DNA of 64,000 nucleotides, from positions 310,001 through 374,000 of the forward strand of contig NZ_FCNX02000002.1 of assembly GCF_001544835.2 (NCBI RefSeq), written 5' to 3'. The notes under the pieces are model-generated. The model worked only from the letters and a program-made list of their open reading frames with translations, was not told the origin of the DNA and searched no databases. This DNA is from Caballeronia fortuita (GTDB lineage Bacteria; Pseudomonadota; Gammaproteobacteria; Burkholderiales; Burkholderiaceae). Position 1 is the first letter of the stretch. Each line of letters begins with the position of its first letter. A program made the translations under genes and the position numbers. Shown here piece after piece: positions 8,794 through 16,364 of this stretch.

Positions 8794-8808
8794 TGTCACT
8801 TGATGACA
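8794..8808. promoter_or_regulatory. Inverted repeat upstream of the adc operon
   Basis: TGTCA-CTTGA-TGACA is a perfect 5-5-5 inverted repeat 38 bases upstream of the adc start. Its position and size suit a dimeric repressor or activator site. No regulator gene is adjacent, so the protein that would bind it is unknown. Confidence 0.3.
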
Positions 8809-9037
8809 TTGTCGCGGACGGCGGGCAGCATATACGCGCCGAACGCAGCACTGCGAAACGACGAAAATGCCGCCGCTTCAACGCGTTATGTGCATGAACC
8901 GATGAATTGCGCTTTTTTGTGCAATATACTGTTGCCTCAGCGATGCCGGCGCGGGCAGGAACCGGGACGGCGTCGCGCGGTTCTCGATTGCATGTCGATG
9001 TTCTTTTCCAAGGCCTTCTCCTCCAAGCGAGTCTCCA

Positions 9038-9217
9038 ATGAAAACGTCCATGAAGAAGTCTCTCGTGCTTTTGGTGCTGGCGGCCTTCGCGGCCCCGACG
9101 CTGTCGTTCGCGGCGGCGGACTATCCGAACAACAAGGCCCGGCCTGCGTATCACAAGAAAGGCCAGAAGCATCATCACAAGAAGTCGACGACGCCGCCCG
9201 CATCACAGACGCAGTAA
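9038..9217 (+). CDS. Small secreted His/Lys-rich protein
   Basis: A 59-residue ORF. It begins MKTSMKKSLVLLVLAAFAAP and continues TLSFAAADYPNN, a textbook Sec signal peptide with a cleavage site around SFAA/AD. The mature part is only about 33 residues and very basic: PNNKARPAYHKKGQKHHHKKSTTPP. It contains a His cluster that could bind divalent metal; this is inference. Upstream, GAG 6 bases before the ATG is a weak ribosome binding site; an internal ATG at 9050 would also keep the signal peptide. The strong hairpin at 9235-9262 follows its stop, supporting a real short transcript. No family is recognised. Confidence 0.6.
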   Translation: MKTSMKKSLVLLVLAAFAAPTLSFAAADYPNNKARPAYHKKGQKHHHKKSTTPPASQTQ

Positions 9218-9234
9218 CGCGGCGTTCATAAATG

Positions 9235-9262
9235 CACGGGCGTCCGTTTATCGACGCCCGTG
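9235..9262. terminator. Ten-base-pair hairpin between convergent genes
   Basis: CACGGGCGTC (9235-9244) and GACGCCCGTG (9253-9262) form a perfect 10-bp stem with an 8-base loop. It follows the small secreted gene on the plus strand and contains the stop codon of the M48 gene in its loop on the minus strand. The flanks are only modestly T-rich (CATTTATG on the minus side), so it may act as a shared, weak bidirectional terminator. Confidence 0.5.
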
Positions 9263-9808
9263 TACGCGCATCCGCATCGCTTCGATGCGCGCGGCATCGA
9301 TCCATCCTCGCGATGCCATCGCTTCGAGCGCGGCCAGTGCCGATGCGGCACCGCAGATCGATGCGGCTTTCGCGTCCGCATCGAGTTCGAACATCGCGGC
9401 GCGGCTCGCCGCATGCGCACGCCTTTTCTTCATGCATGCAAAAAACGCGAGCACGAAGCCGATCCCCGGAACGCTCACGCGCCACAGTTCTTCATCGGGC
9501 GCGAGTGCAAAAACGATGCACGGTATCGACAGCAACGCCATCAGGAACATAACCGTGAACGCGAAGTCGAGCAGCATCGTCCTGCGCTGCGTCGCGTGCC
9601 CGACTTCATGCGCCACCACGATACGAAGCAACGGCTCCGGCAACGCGAGTGTCGCGCGATCGAGTTCGATGCGGTTGAAGAGCGCCTCATAACAAGGCCC
9701 GGCCGATGTCGTCACGAAGCGCACATGCGGCGGCGTGACGTGCAGAAGCGCGGCGTCGGCGGCGACGAGCGAGACGATGCGAGCCTCTTGCGCGCGCAGC
9801 CGCTTCAC
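9248..9808 (-). CDS. Small M48-type membrane metallopeptidase
   Basis: A 186-residue protein with the zinc motif VVAHEVGHATQRR (HEVGH, residues 67-71) and a downstream third ligand in FELDADAKAA (E141), the arrangement of M48 (HtpX/Ste24-like) and related minimal peptidases. Between them lie two hydrophobic segments (LDFAFTVMFLMALLSIPCIVFAL and a second near VPGIGFVLAFFA). It should be a membrane-bound peptidase with a cytoplasmic active site; substrate unknown. The start is GTG at 9808, three bases after the SDR stop, with GGGAG about 8 bases upstream; the in-frame ATG at 9853 would overlap the SDR. Coupled to the SDR gene. Confidence 0.75.
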   Translation of the reverse strand: MKRLRAQEARIVSLVAADAALLHVTPPHVRFVTTSAGPCYEALFNRIELDRATLALPEPLLRIVVAHEVGHATQRRTMLLDFAFTVMFLMALLSIPCIVFALAPDEELWRVSVPGIGFVLAFFACMKKRRAHAASRAAMFELDADAKAASICGAASALAALEAMASRGWIDAARIEAMRMRVHGRR

Positions 9809-9810
9809 GT

Positions 9811-10671
9811 TCAGTCTCCCGGATGATCCGTCCATTGACTGCGCGCCTGCCACGCATCGATATCGGCGTTGAGATTCGCGAGTTTCGTGCGCACGAGTTC
9901 GAGGCCGGGACCGCCGAGCACGAGATGTCCCGGCGGATTCGTCGACGTCACCGCTTCGATGATGACCTGCGCCGCGCGCGCCGGATCGCCCGGCTGCTTG
10001 CCGCTGCGCTCCGCGATGGCCGCGCGCCGCGTGCCCGAAGTCTGCGCGTAAGCGTCGATCGTATTGCGCGTCTGCCTGAGCGACCGGCCCGCCCAGTCCG
10101 TGCGGAACGGTCCCGGCTCGACGGCGGTGACCTTGATGCCGAGCCCTTCGGTTTCGCGCGCGAGCGCTTCGCCCAAGCCTTCGAGCGCGAACTTGGTCGC
10201 CGCGTAATAGCCGCTGCCCGGATTGCCGACGAGCCCGCCGACCGACGTGATGTTCACGACATGGCCCGAGCGCCGCTCGCGCATGCGCGGCAGCACGGCC
10301 TTGATCATCGCCGCCGCGCCGAAGAAGTTCGCTTCGAACATCGCGCGCACTTCTTCGTCCTCGCCCTCTTCGACCGCCGAGAGATAACCGAAGCCCGCAT
10401 TATTCACGAGCACGTCGATATGATCGAAGGCGGCGTAGGCATCGCGGATCGACGACGCGATTTCATCGGCGCGCGTGACGTCCAGGCGCACCGCGATCGC
10501 GCGTCCCTTCGCCCGTTCGACGAGATCGGCGACGCTATCCGGATTGCGTGCGGCGACCACCGCGCGCCAGCCCTTGTCGATCACGGCGGCCGCGAGTTCG
10601 CGGCCGAAGCCGGTCGAGCAGCCGGTGATGAACCAGACGGGCGTGTCGATGTTGCCGTTGGAAGCGGACAT
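9811..10671 (-). CDS. SDR family oxidoreductase
   Basis: A 286-residue short-chain dehydrogenase of the extended-length classical group. Seen: FITGCSTGFGRELA (TGxxxGxG cofactor loop), LDVT, VLVNNAGFGYL, ITSVGGLVGNPGSG with the catalytic Ser, YYAATKFALEG (Tyr-x3-Lys), and EPGPFRTDW. AARNPDS after strand 2 suggests NADP preference. Substrate cannot be read. GGAGAA precedes the ATG at 10671. The downstream M48 peptidase begins 3 bases after its stop, so they are probably cotranscribed, though no shared function is apparent. Confidence 0.85.
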   Translation of the reverse strand: MSASNGNIDTPVWFITGCSTGFGRELAAAVIDKGWRAVVAARNPDSVADLVERAKGRAIAVRLDVTRADEIASSIRDAYAAFDHIDVLVNNAGFGYLSAVEEGEDEEVRAMFEANFFGAAAMIKAVLPRMRERRSGHVVNITSVGGLVGNPGSGYYAATKFALEGLGEALARETEGLGIKVTAVEPGPFRTDWAGRSLRQTRNTIDAYAQTSGTRRAAIAERSGKQPGDPARAAQVIIEAVTSTNPPGHLVLGGPGLELVRTKLANLNADIDAWQARSQWTDHPGD

Positions 10672-10808
10672 TGCGTTTCTCCATGGAAAATGCGCGGCAT
10701 CCGGCCAATCTGACCAGTATGCGCGCGCATGTGTTCGGGATGGCGCTGCAGCTGCAAGCTACATAGTGACGCAAATTCGCAAGGCCTGCGCCGACGGCCC
10801 GGGCGCGT

Positions 10809-11060
10809 TCAGCGCAACGCCGGCATGCGAATGGCGCGATGATTCCGCGGCTCGAACATTACCGATTGTTCGATGCGCGCGGCGACCTGCTTCCATCCAG
10901 CGAGTTCTTCGTCGAGCACGGCAAGCGTCAGAAGAATGCGCTCGCGGTCCTGATTCGTGCTTGCAAGCGTCGCGTTCTGGCGCAGCGCGTCGAGCGCGGC
11001 TTCACGCTGCGCGATCTGTTTCGCGATGCGTGTTCTGAGGCATGTCAGCGATTCGTTCAT
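10809..11060 (-). CDS. Small hypothetical helical protein
   Basis: An 83-residue, probably all-helical protein: MNESLTCLRTRIAKQIAQREAAL, then DRERILLTLAVLDEELAGWKQVAARIEQSV. The heptad-like spacing suggests an antiparallel coiled-coil hairpin. Not recognised. The start is uncertain: ATG at 11060 is taken, GTG at 11084 is in frame, and neither has a clear ribosome binding site. The preceding gene's stop is about 55 bases upstream on the same strand, so it may depend on that transcript. Confidence 0.5.
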   Translation of the reverse strand: MNESLTCLRTRIAKQIAQREAALDALRQNATLASTNQDRERILLTLAVLDEELAGWKQVAARIEQSVMFEPRNHRAIRMPALR

Positions 11061-11114
11061 TTTCGTGTGACCGGGTGATGTCACCGGTATTGCGCAAGCT
11101 TCGCGCCCGATGCC

Positions 11115-11732
11115 TCATCCGGCATCGCCGGCGCTGATCGCCGTCTGCATGCTCTTCAGGAGCTTCGAGAGATAGCGCAGCAAGCCGACGGTATCGCCGA
11201 ACTCGATGAAGCCCGGCCTCACGCCGTCGCTGAAAAGCAGCGTGCCATCGAGCGAATGATCGACGATCAGGCCGGCATAGGCGGCGTGCGGCATGTAATC
11301 GTCGGCGGCGAGGCTGAACGTATTGCCGTTGAGGGCCGCATCGCGCAGACGCATCAGGAATTGCACTTCGGGCGCGCGCGATGCCGACAGCCGATGAACA
11401 TCGAAGTAGTCGGCGATGGCGACGATCGCGTTCGTGCACGGCACGAGCAGCGCGAACGCGATGCGCTTCTCGGCCGTATCGAACGATGGCCACGACAGCG
11501 CGTCCTCGGGCGGCGTGCCTTTGGTCGGCGTGCCGTCTTCGCTATGCGTGTGCGCTTCCGGATGCGAACGCTTGCGCGCCAACAGCGAATGCGCCTTGGC
11601 AAAGTCCGGCGGCGGCGCGCCGCGCTCGATCCAGTCGGACAACAGGCTCGCATAGGCGTGGAGCGCCGTCAGTTGTGCTTCGATGAAGGCGACGCCGATT
11701 CGGCAGGCGTCAGGACTTTTGTGTTCGGACAT
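11115..11732 (-). CDS. Hypothetical protein
   Basis: A 205-residue protein that I do not recognise. It is largely helical, with a charged, His-rich loop in the middle (SHPEAHTHSEDG) and a C-terminal half containing FALLVPCTNAIVAIADYFDVHRL and a short conserved-looking GLIVDHSLDGTLLFSDGVRPGF. No signal peptide or membrane segment. Start at 11732 is fixed by AGGAG 5 bases upstream. It diverges from the porin gene across a 483-base intergenic region and probably forms a transcript with the small helical protein gene. Confidence 0.6.
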   Translation of the reverse strand: MSEHKSPDACRIGVAFIEAQLTALHAYASLLSDWIERGAPPPDFAKAHSLLARKRSHPEAHTHSEDGTPTKGTPPEDALSWPSFDTAEKRIAFALLVPCTNAIVAIADYFDVHRLSASRAPEVQFLMRLRDAALNGNTFSLAADDYMPHAAYAGLIVDHSLDGTLLFSDGVRPGFIEFGDTVGLLRYLSKLLKSMQTAISAGDAG

Positions 11733-12215
11733 GCCGTCTCCTTTGATTTTCGCGTTTCCCGTCCGGCGACGGAAACGCCTCGCTTGCATGGTGTCGCGGG
11801 CGACGTTGCAATGTTCGCGCCTGTTCCGCTCAAGTGGCGCATGTGGCCTTGACGGTTAGTTGCGACGAAGATGGAGACAGACGCTTTCCGTTCGGGACAT
11901 CTATGTGGATGAAATGCTACAGATAGCGTGACGCAAATTTACCAAAAGCTGACGAACCGTTATATTTCACCCGCTATAGCGTAAGTCATCGGCTGAAGGC
12001 GTCGAGGCAACGCTACTTGCCTTTCCCGGCATCGGGAACCCACCCCGAATCGCCGGGCGAATTACCCAAGTCATCACGAAGCACTCGACCTTCGCGTGTT
12101 TATCGCGCGAGGCCGGGACGATCGCGCTCGCGCATCCAACGCATCGCGACGTTCCTTAATCGGGCCGCGTCGCGCGGCATCCGCGTCACGCGGACAACAC
12201 CAGGGAAAAGAAGAA
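11733..12215. other. Long intergenic region between hypothetical gene and porin
   Basis: 483 bases without a convincing gene. It holds a candidate porin promoter (11938-11966) in an AT-richer patch, followed by about 240 bases of leader that is GC-rich up to the porin ribosome binding site (AGGGA). A long 5' leader ahead of a major porin is a usual place for sRNA or Hfq/ProQ control, but no specific RNA structure could be identified by eye. Confidence 0.4.
11938..11966 (+). promoter_or_regulatory. Candidate sigma-70 promoter for the porin gene
   Basis: TTTACC (11938-11943) and TATATT (11961-11966) are separated by exactly 17 bases and match the -35 and -10 consensus at 4/6 and 5/6 positions. 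It would give a leader of roughly 240 bases before the porin start. This is pattern recognition only. Confidence 0.35.
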
Positions 12216-13370
12216 ATGAAGAAGCACATCGTTGCGGTGGCGGTACTCGGCATGTTCGGCATCGCGGCGCACGCGCAAAGCAGCGTCACGCTGTACGGGA
12301 TCATCGACGCCGGCATCACGTATGCGAACAAGGTCGCGACTCCGAACGGCCACGACGACATCGTCAAATACGGCGACGGCGTCGCGCAAGGCAGCCGCTG
12401 GGGCCTGCGCGGCACGGAAGATCTGGGCGGCGGTCTGAAGGCGATCTTCGTGCTCGAGAACGGCTTCAATAGCGGCGACGGCACGCTCGGCCAGGGCGGC
12501 GCGCTGTTCGGCCGTCAGGCGTACGTAGGTATCGCGAAAAACGAATTCGGCTCGCTGACCTTCGGCCGCCAATACTCCTTTTCGACCGATTATCTCGGCG
12601 GCAGCTACACGATGGGCAGCCAGACGCCCGCCGGCAACTATGCGTATCACATCAACGATCTGGATCAGCTGACGTCGAGCCGCATCAACAACTCGGTCAA
12701 GTTCAGCAGTGTGAGTTTCTCCGGCGTGACATTCGGCGCGATGTACGGCTTCTCCAACTCGACGAACTTCGCCGGCTCGCCGACGACGGGCACCGGCGCG
12801 GCCGCCGTGCAAGGCTCGTCGAGCGCGTACAGCTTCGGCCTGAACTACGCGCAAGGCCCGTTCGGCATCGGCGCGGCGTACACCAACATTCGCTTCCCGA
12901 ACGGCGCGACGCCGGCGTTCAGCGTCAACATCGCGAACGTGAACACCGGCGGCCTGCGCGATCTCGAAACGTATGGTGTCGGCGCGCGTTACATGATCGC
13001 CGCCGCGACGATCTGGGCGAATTGGACGCACACGAAGTTCGAGCCGATCACGGCGGCATCGTCGAATCTGAACAACTATGAAATCGGCGGCAAGTACGCG
13101 TTCACGCCGGCGCTGAGCGCGGGTCTCGGCTATACGTTCTCGGACCTCGGCGGCAACTTCGACGGCAAGTGGCATCAAGTCAACGCCGTGGTCGATTACG
13201 CGCTCTCCAAGCGCACCGATGTCTACGCGACCGGCGCTTACCAGAAGGCGTCGGGCAGCAACAACGGCACGCCGGTGCAGGCGGAGATCGGCTCGTCGTC
13301 GTCGTTCATCGGCAATGCGGGCGCGAACACGCAATTCGTGACGCGCGTCGGTCTGCGTCACAAGTTCTGA
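12216..13370 (+). CDS. Trimeric outer-membrane porin (Burkholderia OpcP/OmpC type)
   Basis: A 384-residue general porin. It has a signal peptide ending GIAAHA before QSSVTLYGIIDAG, the hallmark start of mature beta-proteobacterial porins, then GSRWGLRGTEDLGGGLKAIF, LFGRQAYVGI and FGSLTFGRQYS, and the C-terminal beta-signal VTRVGLRHKF ending in Phe, needed for BAM recognition. It should form a 16-stranded trimer that admits small hydrophilic solutes. The start at 12216 has AGGGA upstream; the longer in-frame extension to 12096 is not porin-like. A strong terminator lies directly behind (13388-13416). A ProQ/FinO RNA-binding protein gene is encoded convergently. Confidence 0.93.
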   Translation: MKKHIVAVAVLGMFGIAAHAQSSVTLYGIIDAGITYANKVATPNGHDDIVKYGDGVAQGSRWGLRGTEDLGGGLKAIFVLENGFNSGDGTLGQGGALFGRQAYVGIAKNEFGSLTFGRQYSFSTDYLGGSYTMGSQTPAGNYAYHINDLDQLTSSRINNSVKFSSVSFSGVTFGAMYGFSNSTNFAGSPTTGTGAAAVQGSSSAYSFGLNYAQGPFGIGAAYTNIRFPNGATPAFSVNIANVNTGGLRDLETYGVGARYMIAAATIWANWTHTKFEPITAASSNLNNYEIGGKYAFTPALSAGLGYTFSDLGGNFDGKWHQVNAVVDYALSKRTDVYATGAYQKASGSNNGTPVQAEIGSSSSFIGNAGANTQFVTRVGLRHKF

Positions 13371-13387
13371 TCGAACGCCGATAAAAC

Positions 13388-13416
13388 AAAAGCGCGATGC
13401 CGGGCATCGCGCTTTT
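13388..13416. terminator. Rho-independent terminator, bidirectional
   Basis: A 13-bp perfect stem, AAAAGCGCGATGC (13388-13400) with GCATCGCGCTTTT (13404-13416) around loop CGG, followed by more T on the plus strand. The A-rich left flank gives a T run on the minus strand too, so it can end both the porin transcript and the convergent proQ-like transcript. Confidence 0.9.
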
Positions 13417-13460
13417 TTCGTTGGCGCCCACGGAACGGTGCGCGCGGTGTGCTCTTTGCT

Positions 13461-13967
13461 TTACTTCGCGGGCTCGGCGGTTTTCTGCGCTGCGTTCGAC
13501 CGCGCCAGCCGGTTAGTTTCCAGATACACGGCGCGTTCCGCATCCGCCGATGTCACTTCGCCCGCCTGGCTGCCCGCCAGATCGATGCGCGGCGCGCCCT
13601 GCACGAGACACGTCCAGTAGCGGTTGCCGCGGCACCAGACCTTGATCGCGCTGCGCAGTTCTTTTTCGTCGAGCTTGAGTTCCTGTGCGTGCTTCATCAG
13701 GTCTTCGAAAATACCGACCTTCAGCGGAACCTTCGGTGCGGGATTCTTCGGAAACGCGAGCGGAAAACGCTTTTGCAGCTTTCCGATGGTATGCACGACG
13801 GGATCCACCGGTTTCGATGGCGCCGCAGCCGGCCGGGCCGGAGCCGCCGCCTTCGATGTGCCCGCCGGCGCGGGCCGCCGCACGCGCGGCGCCTTCTTTT
13901 TCGCTGCGTTGCTTGCAGCCTGTTTCGCGAGTTGTTCTTTCAGTCCGGCGAGTTGTTCGAAACCCAT
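13461..13967 (-). CDS. ProQ/FinO-domain RNA-binding protein
   Basis: A 168-residue protein. Residues about 57-150 are a ProQ/FinO domain: TIGKLQKRFPLAFPKN, PLKVGIFEDLMKHA, LRSAIKVWCRGNRYWTCLVQG and PRIDLAGSQAGEVT with the conserved Arg/Tyr surface. The first ~55 residues are a basic Lys/Ala/Pro linker. Family members bind structured RNA 3' ends and sRNAs and act as global RNA chaperones or, in FinO, plasmid-transfer regulators. The start is ATG at 13967 (GTG at 13970 also possible). Shares the terminator at 13388-13416 with the porin gene. Confidence 0.9.
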   Translation of the reverse strand: MGFEQLAGLKEQLAKQAASNAAKKKAPRVRRPAPAGTSKAAAPARPAAAPSKPVDPVVHTIGKLQKRFPLAFPKNPAPKVPLKVGIFEDLMKHAQELKLDEKELRSAIKVWCRGNRYWTCLVQGAPRIDLAGSQAGEVTSADAERAVYLETNRLARSNAAQKTAEPAK

Positions 13968-14070
13968 CACATCGTGCCCGTAAAAATCGTTGTGGAATTT
14001 TACCAGCCTGCGGTGACGGACTCATTGCCGGCTGACCGATTCCGAATATTTCCGCGCAGCGAACATACGC

Positions 14071-14334
14071 TTACTGTCCGCCCGAATAGGTGTTGCAGAA
14101 CGGTCGCGGCGCGCAGTTGGCCGATACGCCGCTCCACTTCGACATGCTTCCGCTCGCGCTCTGGCCATCGGCCACGCCGCCATAAGCGGTATCGGCGGAA
14201 GGTGACGGACTCTGGGCGTTCTGCTGCCGCGGTGCGGGGATGGACTGCAAGGTATCGGACGGCTCTTGCGCCTGAGCCAGCCCGCCGATTGAAAACGCGG
14301 CCACGAGCGTGGTCGATACGAGGACGGTCTTCAT
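14071..14334 (-). CDS. Small secreted hypothetical protein
   Basis: An 87-residue protein with a signal peptide (MKTVLVSTTLVAAFSIGG, cut near LAQAQ/EPS) and a mature part rich in Ser, Gln and Gly, ending with two cysteines in SANCAPRPFCNTYSGGQ that could form a disulphide. Not recognised; similar short periplasmic proteins are common in Burkholderia. Start at 14334 is fixed by AAGGAGA a few bases upstream; the longer frame to 14511 has no such site. Confidence 0.65.
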   Translation of the reverse strand: MKTVLVSTTLVAAFSIGGLAQAQEPSDTLQSIPAPRQQNAQSPSPSADTAYGGVADGQSASGSMSKWSGVSANCAPRPFCNTYSGGQ

Positions 14335-14464
14335 GACTTTCTCCTTCAACGAAGGCTTGCCGCTGCCCGGCGGCGAACGCCGGGTAATCCGGGTGCGCGA
14401 ACACAGCGCACATGTAAACCATATACCCCAGGCGATGCAAGCGCGATGCCGCCGCATCGAACGC

Positions 14465-15112
14465 TCAACCTTCCGGATTCGCGCATGAACGTTCGGACGC
14501 GGCACGTTCATAACGCGCGAGGAACATGTCGGCGGCCGCTTCCGCGACTTTCTTCTGCTCGCTCTTCGATAACGGCGGCTGCCCCATCGTTACTTGCGGC
14601 CAGAACGCGAAACCCTTGACGATGCCGTGAAGCTGCTGCCCCGCGAAGACCGGATCCGCGACGGTGAGACGGCCATCGGCGGCGGCCTTGCGGATCCATG
14701 CGGTCACGTCCTCCTCGCGCTCGCCGATGCGCGCCACCATGTCCCGCGCCCGCTCCGGCGAGTGAATGCCCGCCGCGATCGCCACGCGTGCAAGCGACAG
14801 AAACGCGTCGTCGGTCATGAGACGCAGCTTGCGCGAAAGCAGCGCGAGCAACTGCGCGCGCAGCGGTTCGCCGGCGGTATAGACAGGCGCGTCGCCGGTT
14901 TCGCTCGCATCCCACAGCCGATGCAGAATCGCCGCGAACAGCGACTCCTTGCCGTCGAAGTGGTTATAGACCGTGCGCTTCGAAACGCCCGCGCGCGCGG
15001 CGATGCGGTCCATGCTGGTCGCGTCGTAACCCGCTGCGATGAACTCCTCGACAGCCGCGTTCACTATCGCGGCGCGTTTGCGGTCCGTCAGGCGTTGGGG
15101 AATATCGTTCAT
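14465..15112 (-). CDS. TetR/AcrR family transcriptional regulator
   Basis: A 215-residue repressor-type protein. The N-terminal HTH is clear: AIVNAAVEEFIAAGYDATSMDRIAARAGVSKRTVYNHFDGKESLFAAIL (written here in overview, about residues 15-63). The C-terminal ligand domain resembles the AefR-like TetR C-terminal group (LRAQLLALLSRKLRLM, FLSLARVAIAAG). Divergently transcribed from a RomA-like metallo-beta-lactamase gene 124 bp away; two near-identical 17-bp palindromic sites between them (15152-15168 and 15188-15204) are the probable operators. It likely represses both itself and the hydrolase gene until an unknown ligand binds. Confidence 0.88.
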   Translation of the reverse strand: MNDIPQRLTDRKRAAIVNAAVEEFIAAGYDATSMDRIAARAGVSKRTVYNHFDGKESLFAAILHRLWDASETGDAPVYTAGEPLRAQLLALLSRKLRLMTDDAFLSLARVAIAAGIHSPERARDMVARIGEREEDVTAWIRKAAADGRLTVADPVFAGQQLHGIVKGFAFWPQVTMGQPPLSKSEQKKVAEAAADMFLARYERAASERSCANPEG

Positions 15113-15151
15113 GGTGCTTCAATGTTTCTGCTCGAATCCATCCCCATATTT

Positions 15152-15168
15152 TACACCGTCCGGTTTAC
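15152..15168. promoter_or_regulatory. Candidate TetR operator, site 1
   Basis: TACACCGTCCGGTTTAC. Its inner ACCG-TC-CGGT is a perfect inverted repeat and the outer TA/TA pairs extend it to a 16-bp palindrome with one mismatched pair. It matches site 2 at 13 of 17 positions, with substitutions that preserve the palindrome. It lies 40 bases upstream of the tetR start. Confidence 0.6.
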
Positions 15169-15187
15169 TTTCTTCTCAAAGTTAAAC

Positions 15188-15204
15188 TACACTGTGCAGT
15201 CTAC
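15188..15204. promoter_or_regulatory. Candidate TetR operator, site 2
   Basis: TACACTGTGCAGTCTAC. The inner ACTG-TG-CAGT is a perfect inverted repeat. Centre-to-centre distance to site 1 is 36 bp. It ends 32 bases before the metallo-beta-lactamase start, where a repressor would block that promoter. Consensus of the two sites: TACACYGTSCRGTYTAC. Confidence 0.6.
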
Positions 15205-15236
15205 TTTCCGCCTCGGGCTCGCGCCCTGCCACGTCC

Positions 15237-16355
15237 ATGACTTCGTTCGCCGATCACATCAGCCGTGCCCTAGGATTTGCCGCAGCGAAACGCGGCCGCG
15301 CGTTGTCCGGTGCGTCGCCGCAGCATGACGGCGAGCGCTTTCGCAACGTGAAGCCGCGTCCGGCGGAAGGCGTCGGCAAGACGCTGCGCATCATGTGGAA
15401 CATGCTGCTCAACAAGCCGCGCAACGCGGTGCCGTCGCAGGCGCCCGCCGTCGATACGCTCACGCGCGCCGATCTCGATGCCGCGCCCGACCGCAGCCTT
15501 TTCCGCCTCGGCCATTCGACGATGCTCTTCAAGCTGCGCGGCGAGTACTGGCTGACCGACCCGGTGTTCGGCGAACGCGCGTCGCCGTTCAAGCGTGTCG
15601 GGCCGAAGCGCTTTCATGCGCCGCCCATTGCGCTCGGCGATCTGCCGCCGTTGCGCGGCGTGATCCTGTCGCACGATCACTACGATCATCTCGACCGCGA
15701 CACCGTGCTCACGCTCGCCGCGACGACATCCACTTTCCTCGCGCCGCTCGGCGTTGGCGACCGGCTGATCGAATGGGGCATCGATGCATCGAAAGTGCGT
15801 CAGCTCGACTGGTGGCACAGCGCGCAGATCGACGGCCTCACGTTCACCGCGACGCCCGCGCAACACTTTTCCGGCCGCAGTCTCTTCGATGGCAACAGCA
15901 CGCTATGGGCGTCGTGGGTCATCGTCGACGATGACATGCGCGTCTTCTTCAGCGGCGATACGGGCTATTTCGACGGCTTCAGGACGATCGGCGAGCGCCT
16001 CGGTCCGTTCGATGTCACGCTGATCGAAACCGGCGCCTACGATGCGCAGTGGCCGTACGTTCACATGCAGCCGGAGGAAACGGTGCAGGCGCATATCGAT
16101 CTGCGCGGACGCTGGCTCGTGCCAATCCACAACGGCACGTTCGATCTCGCGATGCATCCGTGGCAGGAGCCGTTCGAGCGCGTGACGGGCCTTGCGCTCG
16201 CACGTGGCGTTGCCGTGGCGACACCGCGCATGGGCGAGCGGCTCGCTCTCGAAGCGCCACATCGCGGCGATCGATGGTGGCGCGAAACCGCCGACACGCC
16301 GAAGACGGCGTCGTCGTGGCGCTTGTGCGCGTCGCGCGCGCAAGACGTCAAGTAA
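15237..16355 (+). CDS. RomA-like metallo-beta-lactamase fold hydrolase
   Basis: A 372-residue MBL-fold protein. Zinc-binding motif ILSHDHYDHLDRDT (HxHxDH), a following AQHFSGRSLFDGNSTLWASW and FFSGDTGYFDGF (Asp ligand), and a late VPIHNGTFDLAMH histidine fit the N-acyl-phosphatidylethanolamine phospholipase D/RomA branch. RomA homologues are linked in enterobacteria with outer-membrane changes and drug resistance; the substrate here is unknown, perhaps an envelope lipid. Start at 15237 has no strong ribosome binding site. Divergent from the TetR gene, whose two candidate operators cover its promoter region. Confidence 0.85.
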   Translation: MTSFADHISRALGFAAAKRGRALSGASPQHDGERFRNVKPRPAEGVGKTLRIMWNMLLNKPRNAVPSQAPAVDTLTRADLDAAPDRSLFRLGHSTMLFKLRGEYWLTDPVFGERASPFKRVGPKRFHAPPIALGDLPPLRGVILSHDHYDHLDRDTVLTLAATTSTFLAPLGVGDRLIEWGIDASKVRQLDWWHSAQIDGLTFTATPAQHFSGRSLFDGNSTLWASWVIVDDDMRVFFSGDTGYFDGFRTIGERLGPFDVTLIETGAYDAQWPYVHMQPEETVQAHIDLRGRWLVPIHNGTFDLAMHPWQEPFERVTGLALARGVAVATPRMGERLALEAPHRGDRWWRETADTPKTASSWRLCASRAQDVK

Positions 16356-16364
16356 CGCGCTTCT

